NCBI GenBank assembly: GCA_951804985.1
Contig: OX638136.1
Location: 2,669,852-2,733,851, forward strand
DNA: 64,000 nucleotides
Source of the DNA: Dryomyza anilis
Lineage: Eukaryota; Arthropoda; Insecta; Diptera; Dryomyzidae
Reading direction: 5' to 3'
The notes under the pieces were generated by a model. That model did no database searches. It was not told the DNA's origin and saw only the letters and a program-made list of their open reading frames with translations. Numbering within the stretch: position 1 is the first letter of the stretch; each line of letters opens with the position of its first letter. The translations under genes and the position numbers were made by a program. Below are positions 12,151-22,904 of this stretch, in pieces.

Positions 12151-12479
12151 CAAGAATTAGAAATTAATTATATATTCTAACTTATATTGGTAACTTTTTA
12201 TACGCTTTATAAATATATACAATTTTTTCCGAAATTAAGTAATAACGGTAGTATTACGATTTATTTTTTAAATTTCCAATTTAAAACCGCTATAACTTTT
12301 GCGCAACTCGAAATTGCAACCCAGACATCCGCACTACGTTTGGACACAACCTCAGTTCACGTCGCAACGCGGCTCTACAGCCATGTGGCCCGACGTCTCC
12401 AAGCAGTCCACAAGCGACGTTTCAACACACGCTCAACGCATGCAGTATCGACGTCTCCAAGCAGTCCACAACGACGTCT

Positions 12480-12780
12480 CAATTCAGCCGACCTATCAAT
12501 GCTGCCCGACGTTTAAACGCTGCCCGAAGTTTCAACGCTGCTCGACGTTTAAATTCAGCACGACGTTTAAACGCAGCACGACGTTTCAATGCAGGTCGAC
12601 GTTTCAACGCTGCTCGACGTTTCAACGCAGCCCAACGTTTCAACGCAGCACGACGTATCAATGTTGCCCGACGTATCAACGTTGTCCACGTTTCAACGCT
12701 GTCCGACGTTTTAATGCAGAACGACGTTACAATGCAGCCCGACGTTTCATCACAGCATGACGCTGTCCGACCTTTGAACG
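12480..12780. repeat. 18-bp minisatellite (cgacgtttcaacgcagcc)
   Basis: About 16 tandem units of an 18-bp motif cgacgtttcaacgcag(c/t)(a/c/t), with unit-to-unit substitutions concentrated at the same positions. Looser related units reach back to about 12,390. Because 18 is a multiple of three, hexapeptide-repeat frames stay open on both strands (TFQRCS-like on plus, ALKRRA-like on minus), so the ORFs over it are probably a by-product of the repeat. Confidence 0.85.
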
Positions 12781-13835
12781 CATCTCGACCTTTCAATGCA
12801 GCTCACGTCCGGCGTCACTGCACAGCCGCACCCTACATCTCAAAGCGAAAATATCGTTGCACTGGGGGGGAGTATGTGGCAATCAGCACTTACTTAATTT
12901 TCATTCGCTTTAGTTTTTTGAAAAATAAAAGTTCAATCGTTTCCTAAAAACTGTGTTTGAATACATCCGAAAAAGCGATAATTTTAATTTGATATCAAAT
13001 TGTTTTTGTTTAAATTTTTTATATTAATATTATATTTACATATATTGTAGAAACTCCTACAGTTTTTAAAAATAAAGGTTTATGCAAATAAGTATGATTT
13101 TTTAATAAAAATTTCTCAAATAGTATTGACTACTTTTTTATGCCACCAAAATGTGGTTCAACTATTGGAACAATCACATTTTTCCTTCGCTGTTTCGAAA
13201 TATTCGAGCTCTTTCTTTTCCATGCAAAAAACAGATTCTTCAATTTCAAAAAAAAAAAACTAATATTAAAACAACAATGTTTTTCCCTCGCTTCGCAAGA
13301 TTCTCGCTCTTTCTATTGTATTTCCAGGAGTAGCCGTACAGGTTTGATTTTAAAGTCAAACATTTTCTAAATCAACCCTCTACAGGGCTCCATAGGCGAT
13401 TTAGTGATATCCGTCTTGGTGTTGAAATCACGATTACAGAAAAACTAGAATAGGTAGATCACTGAAACTCCTGACCTACTTTACTTATATATCTACGCTG
13501 TCTAAACAAGGAAAAGATTGGCATGATCGGTCTATTGTGAACTATAAATCGACCACTTATTTTCAAATACCTCATATAAAATGTCAAATGCAAAAAACGT
13601 TTTTAATAAGTAAAATTAGAACTAATTCGATTTCAATCAAATTAATATCAAAACAATTTAAATACACGTAACTTACGCCAATAAAAGCATCGTCGATAAT
13701 ATTGTCACATCGCACTTTGGGTTTTAGATCGGGACGCGTGCCTCATCGGCGCCGGTGCTAAAATGATGTAGCAATGTGTAGAGCGATGAGTTGCGCTCGC
13801 TTTACATGCGAATGCGACTGTCGCAGTACAGGGCG
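12781..13835. other. Gene-free stretch with a polypurine tract
   Basis: At 12,862-12,873 the run ctggggggga is followed by gtatgtggcaatcagcac, which would fit a polypurine tract before an LTR starting TGTGGCAATC. An AATAAA lies about 50 bp later. No matching second LTR was found. The rest is AT-rich and non-coding. Confidence 0.35.
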
Positions 13836-14701
13836 ATCACCAAAGGTGTAGAGCAAGGGTGGCCAGCCTTTTCAGCAGACTGACCAAATTTCTAAAATAG
13901 TAATTCCTGCCGGGCCACGCAATATTTTTTATATACTTTTTCAAAACAGAATCGTTGCATATTAAGCAAATGGATGGAATTTGTTGTAATTTTTATGAAA
14001 ACAAGTTTATCTTGAAAACTACTTAATTCCCCTGTGATTCTCCCCATCTTTGATCCAACGTTAATACTACACACAGAAATATCCTGTTTTGGCATGAGGT
14101 TAATTGAACCAACGTTTCAGTGTTGCAAACAAAATATATTTGTTGCAACCTCATGTCATTAAAATTAACGTACGATATTTTACTCTATCCGAAATGTTAG
14201 ACTGCGCAACTGCACGTTCGGTTGTCGTAACCTCATTACTGCATTTTTCATTCTGCCAAAATTTGACGTTTTGCGTTTTTTAGGGAAACTGAGTACGTTA
14301 TTGTATCAACAAAATAAATGACAAACGGCAACATCATGTCTTTCAACAGTTCGGTTGCCAATTTTTTGCATCTTGGATACATGCAGAAATAAATAAACGT
14401 CAAAAATGTTCACAAGTCGCAAACAATAGGAAATTCATTAATTAGGTAAAATGCGTAATAAATATATGAATATTAATAAAATAAGTAATTAATTCAATAC
14501 AAATTGCTGTTTAGTTAGTGAAATATAATATCAATAAAAACTAGTTGGAAAAGTTAGGTCACATGGGTAAGTTCGGAAACATGGGACGAACTTTTTATAG
14601 TCGGTCGGGCCCGACTATGGTGGGACTTTGGTGGGGATATTAATGTGGGAATTTAATTGTATACCTACCTTTTAAAGTTCTCAGTTATGCTGAACATTCT
14701 T
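13836..14701 (+). repeat. Direct repeat family D, copy 1
   Basis: Partner of 18,197-18,985, beginning gatcacc(a/g)aaggtgtagagc and running through tgccgggccacgc, aatatcctgttttggcatga and acgtcaaaaatgttcacaag to gctgaacattcttac. Copy 1 carries about 80 bp not in copy 2 around 14,240-14,320. The homology stops at 14,701, where LINE sequence begins, while copy 2 continues a little further, so the LINE end appears to lie within or against this repeat. Confidence 0.82.
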
Positions 14702-16560
14702 ACTTGCTTACTTATTTGGCAATTACAACCCATGATGGGTTTCGGCCGCAGCAATCACCCCTCGCCAGTCGCTTCTGCATTGCGCGCGCTGGTGCAGGGT
14801 TTGCACTCCAAGTGTTGTCAGGTTGTCTCGCACTTGGTCGCTCCACCGGAGATTCGCACGCCCTCTCCTACGTTGACCACTACTGGGAACAGAATTGAAC
14901 AGCTTTTTTGCTTGAGCGCTTTCATCCATACGCTCGACATGTCCAAGCCAGCGTAGGCGCTGGATCTTAATGCGCCTGACTATGTCAAAGTCGGCGTAGA
15001 GCTCATACTGCTCGTCGTTCCATCTGATTCTGTACTCGTTTTGAACGCATATCGGGCCATAGATTTTTCAAAGAATCTTTCTCTCGAACGCTCCTAAAGC
15101 TCGCTCATCGGTGTTGGCAATCGTCCATGCCTCAGCGCCATAGAGGAGGACTGGCATAATGAGCGACTTATAGAGCGTAATTTTTGTCCGTCGAGAGAGG
15201 GCTCTGCTCCTCAATTGCCTACTGAGCCCAAAGTAACACCTTTTGGCAAGAGTTATTCCTCGGATAATCTCCAGGCTGACATTTTTTTTCTTGATGATGC
15301 TGGTTCCTAGGTATACGAAGTCCTTCACAACTTCGAAGTTATTAATAGTGACGTGTTGTCCAAGACGCCGGGAATCTTTGTTTGTTGACACTAGGTACTT
15401 CGTCTTGTCCTCGTTCACTGTAAGACCCATTCGACGCGATTCCCTCTCTAAACTGGAGAATGCTGCACTGACTGCTCGTACGCTCTGCCCAATGATGTCG
15501 ATATCATCAGCGTACCCGAGCAGCATGGAACTCTTGTTGAATATAGTGCCATTGTGATGGATTTGTGCAGCTCTTACAATCTTCTCCATTATTAGGTTGC
15601 AAAAGTCACATGATAGAAAATCGCCTTGTCTGAAACCACGTTCGGTATTAAACGTATCGGTGAGGTTGATCCTAATTCTCACTGAGCAACGTGTGTCGCT
15701 CAGGGTCATCCTGCAAAGCCTTATAAGTTTCGCAGGTATAACGAACTCAGACATGATGGCGTATAGGCGACTTCTTATCGGACTAACGAAAGCAGCTTTG
15801 TAGTCGACGAAGAGGTGGTGGGTGTCGATCTGCCATTCTTTGGTCTTTTCCAGGATTTGGCGCAATGTGAAAATCTGTACTATGGTGAACTTGCCAGGTC
15901 TGAAGCCGCACTGATAAGATCCAATCAGTCTGTTGACGATGGGCTTCAGTCTTTCACATAATACGCTCGTTAGAACTTTATACGCGATGTTGAGGAGACT
16001 TATCCCACGGTAGTTGGCGCGTATCGTAAGATCCCCCTTCTTAAGGATTGGGCAGAGTATACTGAGATTCCATTCGCTAGGCATGTTTTCTTCTGACCAT
16101 ATTCTGCTGATGAGCTGGTGCATGCTCGTTATGAGCTCATCGCCTCCGGTATTAAACAACTCAGCAGGCAGACCATCCGATCCTGCGGCTTATTTGTTTT
16201 TCAGCCTGTTGATGGCTGTGCAGACCTCTTCACGGTCAGGCGGCGGTATGTCAACACTGTCGTCAGCAACTGGGGTTGGCAAGCTGTCTTCTCTATCAGT
16301 GGAATGGTTGTCATTATCGCCTGCTAGAAGATCAGTGAAGTGCTCTCTCCATAACCTCAGTGTACCCTGGACATCTGTTACTAGATTCCCGTCATCGTCC
16401 TGACAGGAAGAGGGTCTGGTCTTTGAACCTCCGGTCAGGCGTCTTATCTTCTGAAAGAATTTTCGAGCCTCGTTCCTGTCGCCATGCATCTCAATATCTT
16501 CACACTCGCGTCTTTGTAATTCTGTGAACCTAGGGACAAGGTGGCGGAGTCTCCTGCCGA
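14702..16560 (-). pseudogene. Non-LTR retrotransposon reverse transcriptase remnant
   Basis: Reading on the minus strand from 16.49 kb gives a Lys/Arg-rich lead (GDRNEARKFFQKIRRLTGGS), then reverse transcriptase blocks: NYRGISLLNIAYKVL, CGFRPGK, the motif with the first catalytic Asp (LFVDYKAAF), RQGDFLSC (normally RQGDPLSC) and GYADDIDIIG with both catalytic Asp. The C-terminal YELYADFDIVRRIKIQRLRW and LGHVERMDESAQAKK segments follow. Breaks: a stop near 16,190, a TGA at about 15,068 in place of a sense codon, and loss of the endonuclease half. The 3' end finishes in a short taag-type repeat (aaataagtaagcaagtaag), usual for such LINEs. The clade is uncertain. Confidence 0.88.
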
Positions 16561-17149
16561 CTACAAACCAAATTCATGCCTCTCTGCATGGCAGCTGTAG
16601 TAAATGTCACAGGATGCCTGTTTAGAGCAGTACTGTTCTGTCCATCGCATTTCCTGGATATTGAAAAGAAATTATATCGCATTCTAAGCAGTATTTCTCA
16701 AGTTATCGTGTATACGGACAGCAAGACAGACGGACGGACGGACAGACGGACATAGATAAACGGACTCGGGTGGTGATGCTGATCATGAATATATATACTT
16801 TTCCACACCGCTAGCTAAATTTGCATTCCATTTGCAATGAAATTCAAATGCAAATTTAGCTGGCTTTAAATTTTCAACTTTTGACCATTTTATGTTACAG
16901 TAAAATAATCAGTTAAGTTGCTTCTAGGCAAATAACTTTATTAAACAAGTATTTAAATCAGTCCGTGTGCAGAGCGAATGTTAGCAGTCGTGTATGTGAC
17001 TGAAAGCAAGCAGGTTGTTGTAGGGTTCTAAATTCGAACCCAAAAGTCGACTATTCGACTTTTTCAAAATGCCTAAAAGATGTTTTTTCGACTAATCAAT
17101 TAACGGGCAAAAAGAGAAATTTTTTTAAATCATTGAAACTGACTTTAAT
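16561..17149. other. Gene-free stretch with inverted dispersed repeat B fragment
   Basis: Positions about 16,690-16,810 contain a (gacg)n-rich run and ctgatcatgaatatatatac, the inverse of the end of dispersed repeat B. The remainder shows nothing recognisable. Confidence 0.45.
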
Positions 17150-18085
17150 TTATCAATAACTTCTGTAGTTTTTCGATTTAATGATAATGATTAATAGATG
17201 TGGATCAAATATACCTAAAATTATAAGAATGCAAAATTGTAGGACCAGAGGTCTTTACCTCTATTTGTTATAGTAATTTAATGTTCAAAAATTGAAAAAA
17301 ATGCATGGAAATACTCTCTTTTTGTTCCAAGATCTTCACTTTAGAATCACACTTCTTAGAAATAAGTCTCCGGTATACGGAAGATCAGTTTAGTATATAT
17401 TTTTTTTTGTATAGCATAATTTGTTAATTAATATAATAGTGGAGCAAAATTGAAACCATTTTTTTACCCCATTTTCAAAATATATGTGTTTTTTGGCCAG
17501 GGCACATACAACCCTCAATGAAATTTTAATTTGAGAATATTAGTGTTGTTTTAAATTTGCACCATATGACCTATATCTCGTTAATGTGCCATCAAGATAA
17601 AAAGAGTACGATTATTTCAAATGTCGAAAAAAATTAGCGTGAATTAGTTCAAAACAGCAGTTTTTCGCGTGGCGTATCCCATTATTATTATTTAAAATAG
17701 TCCAGTGTACTGCGTGAACTGATTTTTTTTTATTTTTTGCCATCACAAAATCAGTGGCACATATAAAAATATTGAAATGCAAAAATTTTATATAAGTTTT
17801 GAAAATTGGACAAAAATTTGATATTTTGTTAATTTTAATAGTAAAAAATATTTTAAAGGGTTTTAAGCGTCGATTTAAGTTTCGATTCAAATATTTGATT
17901 GCAATCAAAAATGTCTATCTTAAGTCCTTTTATTGTGAAATCGCGACATTTTTGTCAAAACATATTTCATTGAGGCACATCTACAGTACTTCACGAAAAA
18001 TGTTAAAATATTCAAAATTCGTAAGATTGGTTTTAACCATAAAAGTGAGGTGCATTAAAATTTTTTGAAAAATTCTAGATTTTCG
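17150..18085 (+). repeat. Direct repeat family C, copy 2
   Basis: Same orientation and order as copy 1, ending aaaattctagatttt. It is separated from family D copy 2 by only about 110 bp, against 1.7 kb between the first copies, so C and D may be parts of one larger element that was opened by the minisatellite region in the first copy. Confidence 0.8.
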
Positions 18086-18196
18086 CACCTATTTAAAATT
18101 TCTTAATCTAAAAAAGCATCACTATATAAAATGTTATCTCTATGGATTGTAATTGCTTTATTTTAATTTGTCTTCCAAATTTTTTTCAAATAATTG

Positions 18197-18985
18197 ATCA
18201 CCGAAGGTGTAGAGCAAGGTGACCAGCCTTTTCAGCAGACGGACCAAATAATAATTCCTGCCGGGCCACGCTATATTTTTTATATACTTTTTCAAAACAG
18301 AATCGTTGCATATTAAGCAAATGGATGGAATTTGTTGTAATTTTTATGAAAAAAAGTTTATCTTGAAAACTACTTAATTCCCCTGTGATTCTCCCCATCT
18401 TTGATCCAACGTTAATACTACACATAGAAATATCCTGTTTTGGCATGAGGTTAATTGAACCAACGTTTCAGTGTTGCAAACAAAATACATTTGTTGCAAC
18501 CTCATGTCATTAAAATTAACGTACCATTTTTTACTCTATCCGAAATGTTAGACTGCGCAACTGCACGTTCGGTTGTCGTAGCATTTGTCTATTAGCAGCA
18601 TCATGTCTATTAGCAGTTCGGTTGCCAATTTCTTGCCAAATATTATGGATACATGCAGAAATAAATAAACGTCAAAAATGTTCACAAGTCGCACACAATA
18701 GGAAATTCATGAATTAGGTAAAATGCGTAATAAATATATAAATATTAATAAAATAAGGAATTAATTCAATACAAATTGCTGTTTAGGTAGTGAAATATAA
18801 TATAAATAAAAACTAGTTGGGAAAGTTAGGTCACATGGGTAAGTTCGGACACATGGGGCGGACTTTTTATAGTCGGTCGGGCCCAACTATGGAATACCCT
18901 ATATTTTAATGGGGATAGTAATGAGGAAAATTTAATTGTATCCTATCTTTTAAAGTTCTAAGTTATGCTGAACATTCTTACACTC
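18197..18985 (+). repeat. Direct repeat family D, copy 2
   Basis: Matches 13,836-14,701 closely; ends in the same gctgaacattcttac and continues into cagaatattatttac, which copy 1 lacks. Confidence 0.82.
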
Positions 18986-19426
18986 AGAATATTATTTACA
19001 TATCAGAAATTTACGACGTATATCCCAATAATTTAAAAAATTGAAATAAAAGTAAAAAAAAAATAATCAAAAAATGTTGAAAAATAAATGTGGGCGGATA
19101 ACGCATACTTTTAAAACATATGTGGAGATTTATGGATAATATTTTATAAATTTGTTTTCAATAATTTGCGAATAAAATGTTTACTATGAAGAGCGGAAAA
19201 TAATCTAGGTGAATTCCATGATAAAATGAGAAGGTAAAAGGAAGGAAGAATTCCTCTCTCAAAACAGAAAGTGTTTAGAAGGAATGATATGACATATATC
19301 TTCTTTTTAAAAAACGAAATTGGTTTCAAAACAACAATATTCTGACATTAAAAACCAAAATAAATTAAAAAGCCTGTTTAAAAACAAAACAATTCTAAAT
19401 AAATAAATTCAAAACTAAATTTAAAA
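18986..19426. other. Gene-free AT-rich stretch
   Basis: No repeat or gene recognised. Confidence 0.4.
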
Positions 19427-19612
19427 GCGTTGTGCGTTTTGTCGTTCCAATGCCTTTATGAATTGTACCAATGTTCCCAAAGCGGAAAAAGCAGCAATAA
19501 AACAATTGAAAAATTCTTCAATTGTTTGCGAACAAGATGATTGGACGACGGATTTCATTAAGCGCCCTCATTTGGCATGCACACATCCGTATGTTGATTC
19601 TTCAGTCTATTT
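19427..19612 (+). pseudogene. Short Cys-rich open frame of unknown origin
   Basis: A 60-codon frame without its own ATG reads CAFCRSNAFMNCTNV, then a Lys-rich stretch, then CEQDDWTTDF and RPHLACTHPYVD before a stop. The CxxC...C spacing and normal amino-acid composition stand out from the surrounding low-complexity sequence, so it may be an exon or transposon remnant. The family is not recognised. Confidence 0.3.
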
Positions 19613-20101
19613 ATAACCATTAACACTTCTGATTAAACATAAGCGCTTTCGATTAATCATTAACGCACCCGAACGCAATCAACACAGACATTGCCGCTAC
19701 CGATGTATGTCCGAAATTGCTGCAGCTATTGCATTCGCAACAATCGATGCACGCTGCAATGCTTGATCTTAATCGCACTGCCTAAAAAGAATAACTCGAA
19801 AATTTTACACATTTTTTGATCTCATTGACGTGCAAAATATTGTTTTGATTAAATTAATTTATAATTAGTTTGTCCAACGAATTGACATATAAAATAATTG
19901 AAAAAAAAAAAAAATAAAATATTTAACAGTAAGAACTAAAACTTTGACTTTTTACTTTCCCAATTTCCCACATCATTCGTAAAGCACTCTTGGATCCTTG
20001 TACCTTATAGTTGTATCATGGGTGAATTCAAACAATATATTTTAAATTTTATAAGTATATCTTGAATACTTTTCGAGATATTGGTTCGTAAAGTGTTATA
20101 T
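19613..20101. other. Gene-free AT-rich stretch
   Basis: Contains loosely repeated ttaaccattaacac / attaatcattaacgcacc units near 19,612-19,670. No gene seen. Confidence 0.4.
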
Positions 20102-20804
20102 TGTAACGACGAAAATCGGCGGTTCTTGTTCTACGATCAGAACAATTTAAATTAAATATTAGCGGTGTATACAACTCAATGTAAGTAATATTTTGAGTAT
20201 TTATATTTTAGTAGGAAAGTAGATGTGCCGCTGTCTAGACTACGTCCGATCGCTGTCGCAGAAGCAGTAGAAGCATAGGGCTGATGAAGTCAGGACTACG
20301 TCCGACCGAACGCAGAGAAAGAGCATAGGGTTTAGTGAAGCCAGGCAGAGTAGTTGCGCCGCTGTCAGGACTACGTCCGATCGCTGTCGCATAGTTAGAA
20401 GCATCACAGGGCCATTTAGCTGAGAACTACGTTCGACCGAGCCACGGCATAGTAGACGCGGAATCGTTCAGTCCACGACCGCAGTAGTAGCATCAGAATC
20501 GGGACTACGTCCGATAGCTGAGCAGAAGCGGTGCCGTCAACGACGACGTTTGACCCCGACCACCGAAGGAATATAGGTTCACCAGATTTCACGTAGCATG
20601 TACTCGTAAAAGGGGTATAACCTCGCGCACTCGGTATTTTATTAAAACAAAGCATTGTTAAGATATAAATTTAATTAATACTAAAATAAATGAATTACTT
20701 GAAAAATAAAACAAAGAGTGTTGTTGTTGACCTGCGAATATAAATTTTTGCAACGCACCCTGGACGTGACGAGTGATAGGCATAGGCCTGAAAGGTTCGT
20801 TACA
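20102..20804 (+). mobile_element. 5' LTR of a gypsy-type retrotransposon
   Basis: Begins TGTAACGACGAAAATCGG, ends gttcgttaca, and is followed after one base by a primer binding site, all as expected for a roughly 700-bp LTR. An AATAAA signal is present near 20,703. The 3' partner LTR is not in the window because the element is cut at about 22.8 kb. Confidence 0.7.
20230..20540 (+). repeat. Tandem repeats inside the LTR
   Basis: Units built on gactacgtccgatcgctgtcgca with cagaagcatagggc-type spacers recur four to five times. Because they lie in the U3/R part of an LTR they could be enhancer-like repeats, which is inference. Confidence 0.65.
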
Positions 20805-20805
20805 A

Positions 20806-20822
20806 TGGCGACGGGCAGGGAT
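20806..20822 (+). other. Primer binding site
   Basis: TGGCGACGGGCAGGGAT directly follows the LTR and starts with the TGG that pairs with a tRNA CCA end. The tRNA species was not determined. Confidence 0.65.
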
Positions 20823-21085
20823 CCTACTACAACAATGTTAAAATCAGTGCTCATAAAAAGGGATATAACCAACAAAAGTGAACTAAATTAAAATCAGTGC
20901 GCGTAAAAAGTGATTTAACCAACAAAATTGAACTAAGTTAAAGTCAGTGCGTGAAATAAACTAATCTATAAGAGATAACAATCGGAAAAAAGTGTATTTA
21001 ATGTGGAAATTAACCACATAAAAAAAAGTATTTGAAAGAAATTAAAGTATTGTAAAAAAAAAAATATAATAAACTCATAACCAAC

Positions 21086-22285
21086 ATGAGTAATGATAAG
21101 TGGGTGAATTATCTCACCAAGAAAGAACTTGTCGCGTACGCAAACGAATTCTCGTTTGACCCGACAGGCAATGCAGCCCAACTTAAACAGCGTTTCATGT
21201 ATCTCCTCACTAAGGATGAAAACAAACCCGAACAGTTAGCACGACTTCAAGAAATACAGGCTTTACATCGTAGAGGAACATCACCCGCACCAAAAGCAAC
21301 CACATCAGTGGTGGAGGTCGATGCAGAACCCAGCGTAGCTAAACTACTAGAGCTACCAAAGATGGACGGCGCCTCACCACAGATGTCCGAGCCCGATTCC
21401 CAAACCGATTGCTCCGGCGAAGCAGGAGTCGTACAGCCATTACCAGTCGTACCGTTGTCCAAAGTCAACGCAGCTGACCAATGTAAGTCACAGTATCACG
21501 TACCTTCCCGGCCAGGTCCGGACATGTCATTTAACCGCCGAATGTGTGCGGAAATGGGCCGTCAAATATGATGGCGTCAAAGAGCCTCTAGACTTCATCG
21601 AACGCATGGCAGAGGCCTATCGCCTAGACATTGACCAACTTCCAAGTGTAATGCCAGAGCTACTTAAGGCGAAAGCTCTCATCTGGTTTCGCAATAACAA
21701 TCGCCACTGGGCAACGTGGAAATTATTCAAACCCGATTTTATTAAATTTTTCCTACCCATTCGCTACAGCGTGCGCTTAGATGACGAAATCCGCATGCGA
21801 TGCCAACGTCCGTATGAACCATTTGAAGATTTCGTTCTGGGACTGCAGACACTAATGCGGTCCACACTGCAGAACAGGAACTAGAGAGGATCTTCCGGAA
21901 CACACACCCGGATTATCAGTGGTACATCCGACGCAGAGATTTCACGATATTAACAGATCTAATGGAATTGGCTGAAGAGCTCGAAAACATCCGCTCTAAA
22001 GAGTCATTTTAATGCACTGCTACGGCACGACGCCGCGATCAGCACCGTATGGATGCGCAAGATCATAACGATGCTATAAACCCCCAACACGCGTGCTACC
22101 GGTGTGGCCCGGCGGGACATTTGGCAATAGCGTGTCAAAATCCACAACGATTATTCTGTTGGCAATGTGGACGTCCAGATGTCAGAACCACCAACTGTTG
22201 CCGGCGTCGTAGGGGAAACGCCAACGGGTACCGCAACGATCGAGGGCAGTCGGAGCCCCACAATCACAACCCTCCAATGCAGTAA
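21086..22285 (+). pseudogene. gag of gypsy-type element with two zinc knuckles
   Basis: The ATG at 21,086 opens WVNYLTKKELVAYANEF, a SAP-like N-terminus. A Pro/Ser-rich linker follows, then after a frameshift near 21,550 the capsid-like block KYDGVKEPLDFIERMAEAY and LLKAKALIWFRNNN. More shifts near 21,884 and a stop near 22,010 precede a nucleocapsid with CYRCGPAGHLAIAC (CX2CX4HX4C) and a second, altered knuckle CWQCGRPDVRTTNC in which the His is gone. The leader between the primer site and gag carries a 58-bp repeat (aaaatcagtgcgcgtaaaaag) two and a half times. Gag would coat the RNA of this retroelement; at least three lesions make it non-functional. Confidence 0.85.
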
Positions 22286-22289
22286 CAAA

Positions 22290-22813
22290 TTTACGACTTG
22301 ATGCGCGTCACATAGTTGCCACTATAACGCTGGGCAAATAAGTGAGTTTCGTCAGCGAGCAGTTGGTACGACGACTGGGAGAACGGTGTACTCACATAGT
22401 AACAAACGCAGAAGTCATATTAGATGATAATTCCATAAAATATCTGAACCAAGCAGTAGAAGCCAGCATTCAGTTTGGCAATAATAGTTGTACCTTTCAA
22501 TTTTAAATAATACCCGAGGTCACGGAGGACGTACTCCTTGGGATGGATTACCTGATGACAATCGGCGCTATTTTCAGTTGTAGCGGACAGTCATTAGAGA
22601 TAAAGATATCATTAACGGAACATCATGCAAGGTGTAGAAGAATAAACGAACCTGAGTTCTACGAGCCTGGTTACAACCAGTCGCAAGAGATTAATAAACC
22701 TGTGCTCAACGAGACGCAGCAGATCAACGAATTTCTGCGGTATGAACTACTACAATTCGAGCGACTTCATGGGCCGACGACCGGCCCATCAAACAAAGGT
22801 ATTTTCCGCGTAA
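22290..22813 (+). pseudogene. Retroviral-type aspartic protease remnant
   Basis: In the same strand and order as gag, the frame reads SFVSEQLVRRLGE, EVILDDNSIKYLNQ and, after a stop, PEVTEDVLLGMDYLMTIGA, which is the flap and C-terminal part of a retropepsin (IILGMDFL-like motif). The catalytic Asp-Thr/Ser-Gly that should precede SFVSEQ is missing, replaced by stops. The element ends abruptly in sequence that joins the SINE tail of the duplicated segment; reverse transcriptase is absent. Confidence 0.75.
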
Positions 22814-22893
22814 AAATATAACACGCACAGTTCAAAATGGTGAGAGAGCTCGGCCTAAGTTCTTATAGAACTGTAGTGCCAAACTATTATTAT
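22814..22893 (+). mobile_element. 3' part of SINE carried by the duplication
   Basis: Identical to the last 80 bp of the SINE at 32.4 kb, including the (ATT)n tail. The target duplication tattaaagaac that follows has no partner upstream here, which shows that it arrived by copying and not by a fresh SINE insertion. Confidence 0.85.
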
Positions 22894-22904
22894 TATTAAA
22901 GAAC

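Noticed and set aside
12299..12796. A 153-codon plus-strand and a 105-codon minus-strand protein
   Set aside because: Both frames are open mainly because the 18-bp minisatellite period is a multiple of three; the hexapeptide repeats have no known counterpart.
15243..16403. Plus-strand ORFs over 15.2-16.4 kb
   Set aside because: Shadow frames of the minus-strand LINE reverse transcriptase.
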